Translations under genes and position numbers: made by a program
NCBI GenBank assembly: GCA_050486285.1
Contig: JBJHCZ010000013.1
Location: forward strand, 13,650-77,649
DNA from: JAITWN01 sp050486285
GTDB lineage: Bacteria; Pseudomonadota; Gammaproteobacteria; SZUA-140
DNA length: 64,000 nucleotides
Direction of reading: 5' to 3'
The notes under the pieces: model-generated
What the model saw: only the letters and a program-made list of their open reading frames with translations
Databases searched by the model: none
Told to the model about the DNA's origin: nothing
Part shown: one piece after another, positions 48,359-56,729 of the stretch
Layout of the letters: each line of letters opens with the position of its first letter
Numbering within the stretch: position 1 is the first letter of the stretch

Positions 48359-48853
48359 TCAGGGGATCGGATAGGCGGCCCGAATCCACTCCTCTACCGC
48401 AGCCTCGTCGAGTTTGCCGCTGATCCCGATCCGGTCACCGTCGCCGGAGTAGAAGTAGGTCCGCGGCAACTCACCGAACCAGCGCGGATCGATCTGGTGG
48501 CGCAGGCGATCGACGAAGCCGTCGGCGAAGATCCACGACTCCTCCGCGCCGAGCCGGACGCCGTCGAGTGCGGGCGCGATCTCGCCGCGCCGCGCCGGCG
48601 TGTCGGTCGCGACCAGCACCAGCCGCAATTCGGGATATTCGGCCTTGAGGCGGCCGAGCATCGCGAGGTCGTGGCGGCAATAGACACAATCGAGCGACCA
48701 CAGGGCCAGTACGAAGGGCCTGTCCTGCTGGGAAGAGACGATCGTCTCGAGGCTGCCGCTGACGAAGGGGAGCGGTTCCTGCGAAGCCTGCGCGATCGAT
48801 GCCGATGCGAGCAACAGCAGCAGAGCGAAGGCGATTCGTGGAAGCCGGGTCAC
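48359..48853 (-). CDS. Exported thioredoxin-like (TlpA/redoxin) protein
   Basis: About 164 residues from GTG 48853, chosen because it overlaps the stop of the upstream BNR gene (GTGA). The signal peptide is residues 1-23 (ending AQASQ). The thioredoxin fold has the redox motif LWSLDCVYCRHD (C56, C59), an unusual CVYC active site. Membrane/periplasmic TlpA-like proteins reduce cysteines in cytochrome or metal-delivery proteins. Coupling to the CECC-containing BNR protein suggests that protein as a partner (inference). Confidence 0.85.
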   Translation of the reverse strand: MTRLPRIAFALLLLLASASIAQASQEPLPFVSGSLETIVSSQQDRPFVLALWSLDCVYCRHDLAMLGRLKAEYPELRLVLVATDTPARRGEIAPALDGVRLGAEESWIFADGFVDRLRHQIDPRWFGELPRTYFYSGDGDRIGISGKLDEAAVEEWIRAAYPIP

Positions 48854-50067
48854 GGCGACGACTCCAGCGGGATCAGCCGGAAGCCCTCGGCCTGCGCGTT
48901 CCATGACAGGAACACGCGATGGCCGTCGGTGACCAGCTGCGGGTGATCGGAGGCATCCACGGCCCGGGCGATGGTGACCGGCGCCGTCCAGTTTGCGCCG
49001 CCGTCGGTGGAGCGCATCATGCGGACCGGCGAGACCTCGCCGTCGAATTCCTTCCAGGCGAGGAAGACCGTGCCGTTACGGCTGAGCACGGCCGGGTGCG
49101 CCGGGCGCGCGTCGAGATCGCCAAAGGGGATCGGCGCCGAGAGGGTCGCGCCGTCATCAGGCGAGCGCGCGTAGAACAGTCCCTTTGCCTCCGGGCCGTC
49201 GTTGAACCACGCGAAGTGATGGATGCCGTCGGCGTCGATCGCGAGCGCGGGGCCGTGATGCGGGCAGGCATCGACGCGCCAGCGATCATGGGTGATTCGG
49301 CGCGCCGGCGCCTTCGCATCGACGCGCATCAGCGCGTGATCGCGCTCGCTGCCGGGATAGACATGGCGCCAGAACGCACGCGGTACGTCATCGGGGCCGA
49401 GCGCGAGCGCGATGCGGCAGCATTCGCAGCTGTTGTCGGCGAGCTTCACGTTCGCCGAGAAGCTCTTGCCTCGATCGGTGGAGACGGCGTAATAGACGGC
49501 GGCGCCGGGATAGGACTCGCCGCGCTGACGCGCGGCGACTTCGTCGCGGCGATCCAGCCACACGATATGGACCGCGCCGTCGGGATCGACGATCAGGGAA
49601 TCGAAACGGTGGCTGATGATGTCGCGGTTGTCGTTGACGGTCAGCGGCGCCGAGAACGTGCGGCCGCCGTCGATCGAGCGGCTGAAACGGATGTCGCCGG
49701 AGAACGGTCTCGATAGCAGGCTGGTGTAGCTGACGTAGATCGTCCCGTCGGCGGCGATCGCGATCTTCGGCCGGTTGTCGCCTTCGGTGCCGATGACCTC
49801 GGGTTCGGGATTGACCCGTGCCGGAGGTCCAAAGCTCCCGCCCAGGTCATCAGAATGGTCGACCAGCACATGGCCTCCCTCGGTGCGCACGCGCCACAAT
49901 CGGCCGTCCTCATCGAAGGTCGTCGATACCGCCAGCGTGCGCTGGCCGGCGAGCATGCCGGACCAGACGTCGTCGCGGCTCGGCGCGGCGCCGTGGCCGC
50001 CGCCGGACGCGAAAACCGCCGGGGCGGCAACCCAGAGCAGAAGGAGGAATGAGGCGAACTGTTTCAT
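48850..50067 (-). CDS. Exported BNR-repeat (sialidase-fold) protein with a CECC motif
   Basis: The 405-residue protein has a signal peptide (1-20, ending VFASGGG) and a six-bladed propeller with Asp-box (BNR) repeats such as SIDGGRTF, STDRGKSF and STDGGANW. Sialidase catalytic residues (Arg triad, Tyr/Glu) are not evident. Two features stand out: DNSCECCRIAL near residue 214 and VDACPHHGPAL near 268, which look like metal or redox sites. It lies 20 bp downstream of the TonB receptor and is coupled to the redoxin gene. It may be a periplasmic ligand-binding partner of the receptor. Confidence 0.78.
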   Translation of the reverse strand: MKQFASFLLLLWVAAPAVFASGGGHGAAPSRDDVWSGMLAGQRTLAVSTTFDEDGRLWRVRTEGGHVLVDHSDDLGGSFGPPARVNPEPEVIGTEGDNRPKIAIAADGTIYVSYTSLLSRPFSGDIRFSRSIDGGRTFSAPLTVNDNRDIISHRFDSLIVDPDGAVHIVWLDRRDEVAARQRGESYPGAAVYYAVSTDRGKSFSANVKLADNSCECCRIALALGPDDVPRAFWRHVYPGSERDHALMRVDAKAPARRITHDRWRVDACPHHGPALAIDADGIHHFAWFNDGPEAKGLFYARSPDDGATLSAPIPFGDLDARPAHPAVLSRNGTVFLAWKEFDGEVSPVRMMRSTDGGANWTAPVTIARAVDASDHPQLVTDGHRVFLSWNAQAEGFRLIPLESSP

Positions 50068-50087
50068 GGAAGTCGGATTTTACCGCA

Positions 50088-52214
50088 TTACCAGTCGATC
50101 TCCACGCCGGCGTAATACGCCCTCGGCAGGCCGGGCGAGAACACCGGCGTATTCGAGCTGACGGAGGCGCTGTCGGCGTAGCGCTCGTCGGCGAGATTCA
50201 TGATCCGGCCGAACAGCGCGAAATTGCGGTTGATCTGCTGGTGAACGCGCAGATTGAACAGGTGATGCCCCTCGTACTTGCTGAAGGCCGGGTCGTTGCT
50301 CGCCTCCAGCCAGTATTTGCCGATGTGGACCCACTCGAGCTGCGCCCGCGTGCCCGGCGTCGGCTGCCAGGAGAGGCGCGTATTGGTGAGCCAGCGCGGG
50401 GCCGTTTCGATGTCCTTGCCGCTGAAGTCCGCGGTGCCCGTGACCCAGTCGACATAGGTATGGCGCGAATAGGAAACCGCGGTGTCGAAGCGCCAGTGTT
50501 CATCGATGGCGCGACCGAGGCCGAGTTCGATGCCCTTGTGTTCGGTCTCGCCGGCATTGACGTTGATCGTGACGTTGGTCGCCAGATCGCGCTGACTGAC
50601 GAGATCGTCGCGCTTCCTCAGCAGGTAGACGACAGCGTCGTACTGCCAGCCGGCGGCGTTGCCGCGCACGCCGAGCTCGCTCTGGTCGGCCTTGATCGGC
50701 TTCAGCGACAATGCGTTATCGGCCCTGACCCCGGCGTTTTCCGGCGTCGTATCGCCACCGGCGCGGAACAGCTGTCCCTCGGACGGTACGCGGAAGCCAT
50801 GGTTGTGCGACGCATACAGATGCGCCGACGGATGCAGCGCATAGGTCAGTCCGAACTTCGGGCTGACATGCGAGAAATCGGCGCTGGCGTTGTCGATCTG
50901 GTGATAGTAGCGCGTGGCGCCGTTCACGGTCGCCTCGACCGGCCCGGCGGCGAGCTTGTTGGACATCTCGTAGCGGATGTCGTCGTAACGCAGGCCGGCG
51001 GTCACGCGCAGGCGCGGGAGCGGTGAGATCTCGGCATGCAGATACGGCGCGACACCGCGATAGTCGACGTCGTAGTCATAGATCCGCGTGCCGATGGTAT
51101 AGCTTTCATAGTTGCGATCGGCGCCGGCGCCGGTGATGGTGACTATCAGGTTGTCCTCGTCACGCGAACCGGGGCTGTAGTCGACGTCGAGACCGGCGAT
51201 CAGGCGCGCCTGCATCAGTTGCGGAAAATCCCTGCGCCATTTCGCGAGCACGCCGTAGGAGGTGACCTCGCTGCGCGAGATCGTCGGATCGAAGCTGAGC
51301 AGGAACGAGGCATTCAGCTCCATGGTGTTGTGGCGCACATAGGGCGTGATCGAGAGCAGGCTGTCGCTGCCGATCTCCTTCTCGAACGCGGTCGACAGGC
51401 GCAGCGCCTCGACGTCGCGGTAGGCGATCGAGAAATTGTTCTTCTTCGGATTGTTCAGGTAATCCTCGCGAATCAGCGGCGAGTTGGCGCCGGTCTCCTG
51501 CTCGATGCGCGTGACATTCAGCGTCGTGCGCAGCGTCGAATCGGTGGTCGGGGCGTGATCCCAGCGCAGGCCCGCGCTGAGGCGATCATAGGCGGTCCGG
51601 TCGCGCCAGCCGTCGGTATGACTGACGTTGATGTCTGCGCGCAGCCCACCCCGCTCCCCGAAACCGGTGTCGGCGCTGGCGAGTGCGCGATACCAGCCGA
51701 AACTGCCGGCCTCGCCTGACAGCGTCGCGCCCGGCTCGACGGCCGGCGGACGGGTCAGCACATTGACGATGCCGCCGATCGCATCGGAACCGTACAGCGC
51801 GGTGCCGGGCCCGCGCACGACCTCGATGCCGCCCGCCGCCGGGACATTGAGTTCATAGAGCGCATTGTGATTGAAGAAGCCGGTCGCGCGCGTCGGCACG
51901 CCGTCCTCGAGAAAGAGATAGAGCGGGCTGGTCGTGAACGGCTGGCGGATCGCCGTGGTATGACCCTCGCCGTTGGTCACGGCGACCGCGACGCCGGGGA
52001 TCTGGCCGAGGATCTGTTGCGGATGGGTCGGGGCGTTGAAGCCGATCTCCCGGGGCTGAATCACGCCGACCGACGCCGGCGTCTGCAGCAGGCTCTCGGC
52101 CTCGCGCGTGCCGGTCACCGTCATGACCTCGAACTGCTGTACCTGCTCTGCCCAGGCGGCTGCGGACGCGCCGGCCAGCACCCCGGCGAGCAATTTACAT
52201 GTGGTTGTTCTCAT
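50088..52214 (-). CDS. TonB-dependent outer-membrane receptor
   Basis: The 708-residue protein has a signal peptide (1-22, ending AAWAEQ), a TonB-box-like FEVMTVTGTRE, the plug domain (about 40-160, with YLFLEDGVPTRATGFFNHNA and VVRGPGTALYGSDAIGGIVN) and a beta-barrel ending in the aromatic residue of VEIDW. Such receptors import siderophores, cobalamin, copper, sugars or other large ligands using TonB energy. The ligand is unknown; no methionine- or histidine-rich clusters of copper receptors were seen. It is the first gene of the receptor-BNR-redoxin operon. Confidence 0.94.
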   Translation of the reverse strand: MRTTTCKLLAGVLAGASAAAWAEQVQQFEVMTVTGTREAESLLQTPASVGVIQPREIGFNAPTHPQQILGQIPGVAVAVTNGEGHTTAIRQPFTTSPLYLFLEDGVPTRATGFFNHNALYELNVPAAGGIEVVRGPGTALYGSDAIGGIVNVLTRPPAVEPGATLSGEAGSFGWYRALASADTGFGERGGLRADINVSHTDGWRDRTAYDRLSAGLRWDHAPTTDSTLRTTLNVTRIEQETGANSPLIREDYLNNPKKNNFSIAYRDVEALRLSTAFEKEIGSDSLLSITPYVRHNTMELNASFLLSFDPTISRSEVTSYGVLAKWRRDFPQLMQARLIAGLDVDYSPGSRDEDNLIVTITGAGADRNYESYTIGTRIYDYDVDYRGVAPYLHAEISPLPRLRVTAGLRYDDIRYEMSNKLAAGPVEATVNGATRYYHQIDNASADFSHVSPKFGLTYALHPSAHLYASHNHGFRVPSEGQLFRAGGDTTPENAGVRADNALSLKPIKADQSELGVRGNAAGWQYDAVVYLLRKRDDLVSQRDLATNVTINVNAGETEHKGIELGLGRAIDEHWRFDTAVSYSRHTYVDWVTGTADFSGKDIETAPRWLTNTRLSWQPTPGTRAQLEWVHIGKYWLEASNDPAFSKYEGHHLFNLRVHQQINRNFALFGRIMNLADERYADSASVSSNTPVFSPGLPRAYYAGVEIDW

Positions 52215-52274
52215 TTTTATTTATCCCCTCCCGAGGTCATGACACAGGGCCATTATCGAGGGGGGATGCACGAG

Positions 52275-52363
52275 GCGGAATGCGACACGATGCCGCACCC
52301 GGGCGTGAGGACCGGCAAGGGTGGCCAGGGGCGGAATGTCGCGCGGCATTCCGTCGCATTCCG
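52275..52363. promoter_or_regulatory. Array of GGAATG/CATTCC half-sites upstream of the TonB receptor
   Basis: GCGGAATGCGACA (52275-52287), GCGGAATGTCGCG (52331-52343), GCATTCCG (52346-52353) and GTCGCATTCCGG (52353-52364) are related half-sites, the last two inverted. The second and third form a palindrome CGGAATG...CATTCCG; the third and fourth are spaced 10 bp, one helical turn. The array lies 60-150 bp before the receptor start, as expected of an operator. The regulator is unknown. Confidence 0.5.
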
Positions 52364-52450
52364 GGGCATTGCGCGAAGGGATAGGATGCAGGCGTTCCGG
52401 TTCAGTTTTCTGATCTGATCCGGACGTCACCATACCTTCGTTGGTTGATT

Positions 52451-52479
52451 TGGCTCCACCGCTGGTGGAGCCACTTTTT
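52451..52479 (+). terminator. Rho-independent terminator, plus-strand orientation
   Basis: TGGCTCCACC-GCT-GGTGGAGCCA followed by C and five T on the plus strand. Both flanking genes are on the minus strand, where the hairpin has no T-run after it. It may end an unannotated plus-strand transcript from the receptor's upstream region. Confidence 0.65.
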
Positions 52480-52494
52480 CAGTCGATTGAGTGC

Positions 52495-52569
52495 ATCGCC
52501 GATATCCTCGTTCCACAGGTCCGGATGCGCGGCATTGAATTCTTCCACCCGTGCGATGCACTCGGGATC
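52495..52569 (-). pseudogene. Remnant of a second cytosine deaminase 3' end
   Basis: On the minus strand 25 codons read DPECIARVEEFNAAHPDLWN then EDIGD. This matches the C-terminus of the deaminase at 47877 (DPACIALMKEFIAARPELWN, EDIGE) at 17 of 25 positions. No upstream part of the gene is present: the transporter gene ends at 52584. The reading frame runs on without an early stop. It is a degraded paralogous fragment. Confidence 0.7.
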
Positions 52570-52583
52570 CCGCCGGGTGCGCT

Positions 52584-53552
52584 TTACGCCGACTTTTCAG
52601 GGAACAGCCGCTCCGGAACCCATCGTATCCACAGCGCCATCGCCGCCAGCTCGATCAGCGATTGCAGCACGATCGCGACGACCGCGATCTCGTACGCCGA
52701 CGGCAGCGCGAGCGCGAGCGGCAGCACGACGAAGGAATTGCGCGTGCCGAAGCTGAATGCGAGCACGCGACCCTGTGCGGTCGGCAGCCGGAACAGTGTC
52801 GCGACGACGCGGGCGAGCAGGGCGGCCACGATCAGGAATGCGGCGAACACGATCGCAAGCCGGCCGATCACATCCGGAGATCCGATGACCAGATCCGCCT
52901 GTGTCTCGGCGATGACGAACACGACGATCGCGAGCAACGGCACCGGCCACCACGCCAGCCGGTCGAGGACGACGCGGCGGCCCTCGCTGCGATCGACCCA
53001 TCGCTCTGTCGCGAAGGCCGCGCATAGCGGCAGCACGATCAGGCCGAAAAATGCCGCGAACATGGCGCCATGCGCGAGCGAGGCCGTGAATTCCGCGCCG
53101 AGGAACAGCGACAGGTAAATCGGCAGCAGCAGGATCTGCAGCAGCAGGCTGACCGGCGAGAACGCGATCGCGTGACGTGTGTCGCCTCGCCCCAGATGGG
53201 TGAAGGTGATGAACCAGTCGGTGCACGGCACCAGCAGCACCAGCAGCACGCCGAGGCGCAGCGCGGGATCGTCGGGCAGCAGGGCTGCAAGGCCCCAGAC
53301 CGCGAGCGGCAGCAGCACGAAGTTGCCGATGACCACAGCCGACAGAAAGCGCACATCAGCGAGCGCGTCGCGCAGATGCGTCAGCGGTACCTGGGTAAAG
53401 GTCGCATACAGCAGCAGGCCGAGCAGCGGCCATAACAGGGCGTCGAGCCACGCCGCGCCGGAGGGCGCCAGCATGCCTGCCGCCAGGCCCATGCCGATGG
53501 CGCCCAGGTAAAGGAAGACCTGGTGTCTTTCGAGTGTCTCGCGGTGAATCAT
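52584..53552 (-). CDS. BASS-superfamily transporter (ACR3/arsenic-resistance-like)
   Basis: The 322-residue integral membrane protein has about ten hydrophobic helices. LLVLLVPCTDWFITFTHLGRGD (about 102-123) contains the conserved Cys of ACR3-type arsenite carriers, and FSFGTRNSFVVLPLALALP (near 268-286) fits the BASS pattern. It may export arsenite or transport an organic anion; no arsR or arsC is adjacent, which weakens the arsenic reading. It may be followed by the deaminase remnant in its transcript. Confidence 0.78.
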   Translation of the reverse strand: MIHRETLERHQVFLYLGAIGMGLAAGMLAPSGAAWLDALLWPLLGLLLYATFTQVPLTHLRDALADVRFLSAVVIGNFVLLPLAVWGLAALLPDDPALRLGVLLVLLVPCTDWFITFTHLGRGDTRHAIAFSPVSLLLQILLLPIYLSLFLGAEFTASLAHGAMFAAFFGLIVLPLCAAFATERWVDRSEGRRVVLDRLAWWPVPLLAIVVFVIAETQADLVIGSPDVIGRLAIVFAAFLIVAALLARVVATLFRLPTAQGRVLAFSFGTRNSFVVLPLALALPSAYEIAVVAIVLQSLIELAAMALWIRWVPERLFPEKSA

Positions 53553-53605
53553 GACGGAGATCCGTGAATCAGCCTGGCTCGCCCGGTCTCACCCCGGGAA
53601 TCGGA

Positions 53606-54475
53606 TCATCGCGCGAACTCATAGTGCGCGTTGACAACGGTGCCTTCCCATACGATACGCAGTTCACCATTTTCGTACCAGCCGACCTCGCCGTGACGCG
53701 GGATGCGCATGCCCGCATGCTCGATGTAATCACGGAAGCGCCCTTCCCAGGGTGCCTTGCGATAGGCGCCGTCGAAGTGGCCGAAGCGGACGGGTGTATA
53801 AATGCCGGTGACTTCGCCCTTGTCGCCGAAGCGGAATTCCAGCGACACCGACGTGCCGCGATCGGTCAGCGTCGCGAGCGCCGTGCGATCGTCGATCGGA
53901 GCCCAGCTTACGCCGGACTGCGGCAGCAGCGCGGTCGGTACCCACACCGCCTCGGCGAGGTAACGGTGGAGTGCGCCGGCATCCAGCTCGGGCATCCCCG
54001 ACTCGGTAGCGGCGACGAAGGCCGACATGAAGCTCACGCGCCCCGCGCCGACGCCGTCCATGTAGCTATCGAGCACGCGCAGGTGCATGCCGACCGGCAT
54101 TGCAATACGCGCGTTCCACAAAAAACCTGGCGCGGATGGAACGGTCAAATGGTTTGCAACGAAAGACAGCCAGGTCTCGCTGGTCGTCGTGGTGCGCAGC
54201 ACACCGGCCTGGCGGAAGCGCGCCTCGCGGATCATCGGCTGGCCGTCGGTCAGCGCATAGCGGAAATAGCGGATGACCGGCGGCGGGAGTGACTGTAGCG
54301 TGGTGAAATTGACGAATCCGGTGCTGGCCGTTGCAGCCTGAGCGGTCAACGCCTCCGCCATCCGCTCTGCATGGGATGATTCCCGTGACTGGCCGACCAG
54401 CAGGGCGCCGCCCGCGGCCGCAAACAGCGCGGTCGCGAATATCAGTACGACCCGCAAGCGTCGTCTGCCCGCCAT
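53606..54475 (-). CDS. DUF6544 family protein with N-terminal membrane anchor
   Basis: About 289 residues from ATG 54475, with AGGAG 7 nt upstream. One hydrophobic segment (about 7-28) is followed by a mainly beta domain containing PPPVIRYFRYALTDGQP, RTTTTSETWLSFVANHL, WVPTALLPQSGVSWAPIDD and the end PRHGEVGWYENGELRIVWEG, the features of DUF6544 (earlier DUF6920). The function is unknown. It lies 23 bp downstream of the GGDEF gene. Confidence 0.75.
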   Translation of the reverse strand: MAGRRRLRVVLIFATALFAAAGGALLVGQSRESSHAERMAEALTAQAATASTGFVNFTTLQSLPPPVIRYFRYALTDGQPMIREARFRQAGVLRTTTTSETWLSFVANHLTVPSAPGFLWNARIAMPVGMHLRVLDSYMDGVGAGRVSFMSAFVAATESGMPELDAGALHRYLAEAVWVPTALLPQSGVSWAPIDDRTALATLTDRGTSVSLEFRFGDKGEVTGIYTPVRFGHFDGAYRKAPWEGRFRDYIEHAGMRIPRHGEVGWYENGELRIVWEGTVVNAHYEFAR

Positions 54476-54498
54476 CGTGACTCCTGGCGTGGCCTCGA

Positions 54499-55461
54499 TC
54501 AATCGCCACGCCCGGTGCGGCGGCGTTCCTTCTCGGCGTACATCGCGCGATCGGCGGCGGCGATCGCCGCATCGAAGCCGGTCTTCGGGTCGCGGATGGC
54601 CAGGCCGACCGATGCGTTGATGCCGTTATCCTCGAAGGTCGCGCTGATCTTGTCATGGAGCGCCTGCCCGCCTGCGAGGTTGCACTCGACCGCGAGTACC
54701 GAGAATTCGTCGCCGCCCGGGCGGGCGACGATGTCGCTGTCTCGCACCGAGCGACTCAGGCATTCGGCCGCGCGGCGGATCAGTGCGTCACCCTCGGGGT
54801 GCCCGAGCGTATCGTTGACTTCCTTCAGGTCATCGAGGTCGATCATGATCACGCAGGCGGGGTTGCCATAGCGGCGGGCGCGGGACTCTTCGGCTGCGAC
54901 CTGCTGCTCCCAGCCGCGGCGGTTCAACAGGCCGGTCAGCTCATCGGTGATTGCCTGCTGCCTTACGCGTTCGAGCTGGCGCGCCTGGCGGGTAGTCATG
55001 ATATCGAAGGCCAGTACGGTACCGAGCAGCCTGGCCATCAACTCGACGAGCGGGAGATGATCGACGATGGATTCATCCATCGGCTCGGGATCGATCGCAC
55101 ACAGCGTACCGAATAGCGTGCCGTCCTCGCGATAGACAGGGACGCCGATATAGGCGCCGATCGGGACATATTGCGAGATCGGTGCGGCGCGATAGGCCTC
55201 GATGCTGGCGGCAACCGGCGCGGCGCGCGGACCGAGCCCCTCGATCATCCGCGAACAGAACGAGTCGGCCCAGCGAAAGACCGTGCCTTCGGGGACGTCA
55301 TAGCCGTGGTCCTCGGTCTGCAGGACGGTCCAGTCATTGCCGTCGGTGCGGGTCATCATCCACAGACGAAACCCGAGTTGATGATGCAGCCAGGCGAGGA
55401 CCGCCCGGCTGGCGGACTCGAAGTCCTCGAACGGTGTAAGGTCGAGACCGGGTGGTTGCAT
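54499..55461 (-). CDS. GAF-GGDEF diguanylate cyclase
   Basis: About 320 residues from ATG 55461 (MQPPGLDLTPFEDFESAS). A GAF sensor domain (about 10-150, ending YIGVPVYREDGTLFGTLCAI) is joined by a helix to a GGDEF domain (about 170-315). The catalytic GGDEF (249-253) is intact and the inhibitory I-site RDSD sits five residues before it, so it should make cyclic-di-GMP under product feedback. No membrane segment is seen, so the sensor is cytoplasmic. Confidence 0.9.
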   Translation of the reverse strand: MQPPGLDLTPFEDFESASRAVLAWLHHQLGFRLWMMTRTDGNDWTVLQTEDHGYDVPEGTVFRWADSFCSRMIEGLGPRAAPVAASIEAYRAAPISQYVPIGAYIGVPVYREDGTLFGTLCAIDPEPMDESIVDHLPLVELMARLLGTVLAFDIMTTRQARQLERVRQQAITDELTGLLNRRGWEQQVAAEESRARRYGNPACVIMIDLDDLKEVNDTLGHPEGDALIRRAAECLSRSVRDSDIVARPGGDEFSVLAVECNLAGGQALHDKISATFEDNGINASVGLAIRDPKTGFDAAIAAADRAMYAEKERRRTGRGD

Positions 55462-55541
55462 ACGCGCTCCCGCAGTGTGAGACGCCGGTTTGTTCCAGCG
55501 ACGATACCGCAGATCAGGGGCAGCGGATAGCCTGCCCGTTC

Positions 55542-56552
55542 TCATTTCACGCGCGCGCGCCCGATCGTATTGGTGTCGGTTCCAAACCAGATCTCGCGGC
55601 TCTCTGCATCGAACACCATGTGCCGGATCGTGCCGCCGCCACTCCCGACTTCAACCGGATCGGTAAAGCGCTGCGTCTTCGGATCGAAGCCGACGAAGCG
55701 GTTCGGCTGCATGCCGGTCTCGACGAACCACAGCACGCCGCGATCATCGTCTGCCATCGCATAGGGCCGAGAGCGGTCGCGGCCCGGTGTGCGCCATTCC
55801 TCGATCCTGCCGCTGGACGGATCGTAGCTGCCGATGTAGCCGTCGGCGTAATCGACATACCAGACCTTGCCGTCGCCGGTGACCGCAAGACGGCGCGGGC
55901 GCGTCTCCTTGCGCGGCAATGCGATCTCCTCGACCTTGCCGTCCGGGGTTACGGTCGCAAGCTTGTGCGTGCCGAACAGCACGACCCATGGCCGGTCGTT
56001 CGCATCGACGATCAGGCCATACGGGCGCGATGCGCTGGTCGGCACGTCATGCAGCGTGACCTCGCGGGTCTCGACGCGCAGGAATCCGATCTGGTTCGCG
56101 TGCTGCAGCGTGAACCAGATATTGCCGTCGCTGGTGAAGTCCATCGTATGCGCGTCGCCGCGGCCGTCGCCGGGCATCATGATCTTCTCGATCGCGCCGG
56201 TGTCGGGAACGATGAGGCCGATGTGGCGCGCGCGGTTGCCGGCGTACCAGGCACCGCGCGCGTCGCTGATCACGGTATGCGGGCCGGCGCCGGGTTCGAG
56301 GTCGTAACGCCTGAACTCCCCGGTCTTCGGGTTCAGCGTCGCGACATAGTCGCCGACCTGGCCGACGAACCAGATCCGCTCGGGCCCGCCGACCCACGGG
56401 TCGCGAGGGCGGGTGTCTTCCCACGGCACTTTCCACTCGGTGATCTCGAGCGGCGCCGTGCCGCCGGCGACGGCGCCGCCCGGGGCGGCGATCAGCGCGG
56501 CGGCCAACAACGGGGCGACGAACAGGGCGGGGCGCTGCGAATCCTTGAGCAT
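55542..56552 (-). CDS. Exported virginiamycin-B-lyase-like (Vgb) beta-propeller protein
   Basis: About 336 residues from ATG 56552, with AAGGAGG 8 nt upstream. The signal peptide is residues about 8-30 (ending GGAVAGG). The propeller shows repeats of the form W-x-V/T...G-x-I-x-x-x-D/N-P (LNPKTGEFRRYDL, DFTSDGNIWFTLQHANQIGF, DPSSGRIEEW). Vgb lyases linearise streptogramin B, but most relatives are unrelated in function. With an export signal and no drug-resistance context, a lyase or lactonase on another substrate is as likely. Confidence 0.78.
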   Translation of the reverse strand: MLKDSQRPALFVAPLLAAALIAAPGGAVAGGTAPLEITEWKVPWEDTRPRDPWVGGPERIWFVGQVGDYVATLNPKTGEFRRYDLEPGAGPHTVISDARGAWYAGNRARHIGLIVPDTGAIEKIMMPGDGRGDAHTMDFTSDGNIWFTLQHANQIGFLRVETREVTLHDVPTSASRPYGLIVDANDRPWVVLFGTHKLATVTPDGKVEEIALPRKETRPRRLAVTGDGKVWYVDYADGYIGSYDPSSGRIEEWRTPGRDRSRPYAMADDDRGVLWFVETGMQPNRFVGFDPKTQRFTDPVEVGSGGGTIRHMVFDAESREIWFGTDTNTIGRARVK

Positions 56553-56729
56553 GTCGGGCCTCCTTGAAGCGATATGATCTGCCAGCCTAAGGCTTAACGG
56601 CGATTCGTTCAATGACTGCCCGATGAGACAGACTGCGTTGCAGTCTGTAAATTGTCTCTAAGCCGCGTCTCATAATGTGCAACAGCGCGACGGGTTGAGT
56701 CAGAAATGGCGTTGATTGACGGGATGGTT
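56553..56729. promoter_or_regulatory. Upstream region of the Vgb-like gene with nested inverted repeats
   Basis: ACAGACTGC-GTT-GCAGTCTGT (56628-56648) is a perfect 9-bp inverted repeat. It is nested inside ATGAGAC (56623-56629) and GTCTCAT (56667-56673), with a further TGTCTC at 56653-56658. It lies about 75-120 bp before the Vgb-like start, suggesting a transcription-factor site. Confidence 0.5.

Noticed and set aside
48850..50067. Functional exo-alpha-sialidase
   Set aside because: Asp boxes are present, but the arginine triad and nucleophilic Tyr/Glu are not evident, and no sialic-acid genes are nearby.
52584..53552. An ars operon
   Set aside because: Only the carrier-like gene is present; no arsR, arsC or arsH neighbour.
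56553..56640. Sigma-54 promoter before the Vgb-like gene (TGGCAG...GC on the minus strand)
   Set aside because: The distance between GG and GC is one base too long for a -24/-12 promoter.
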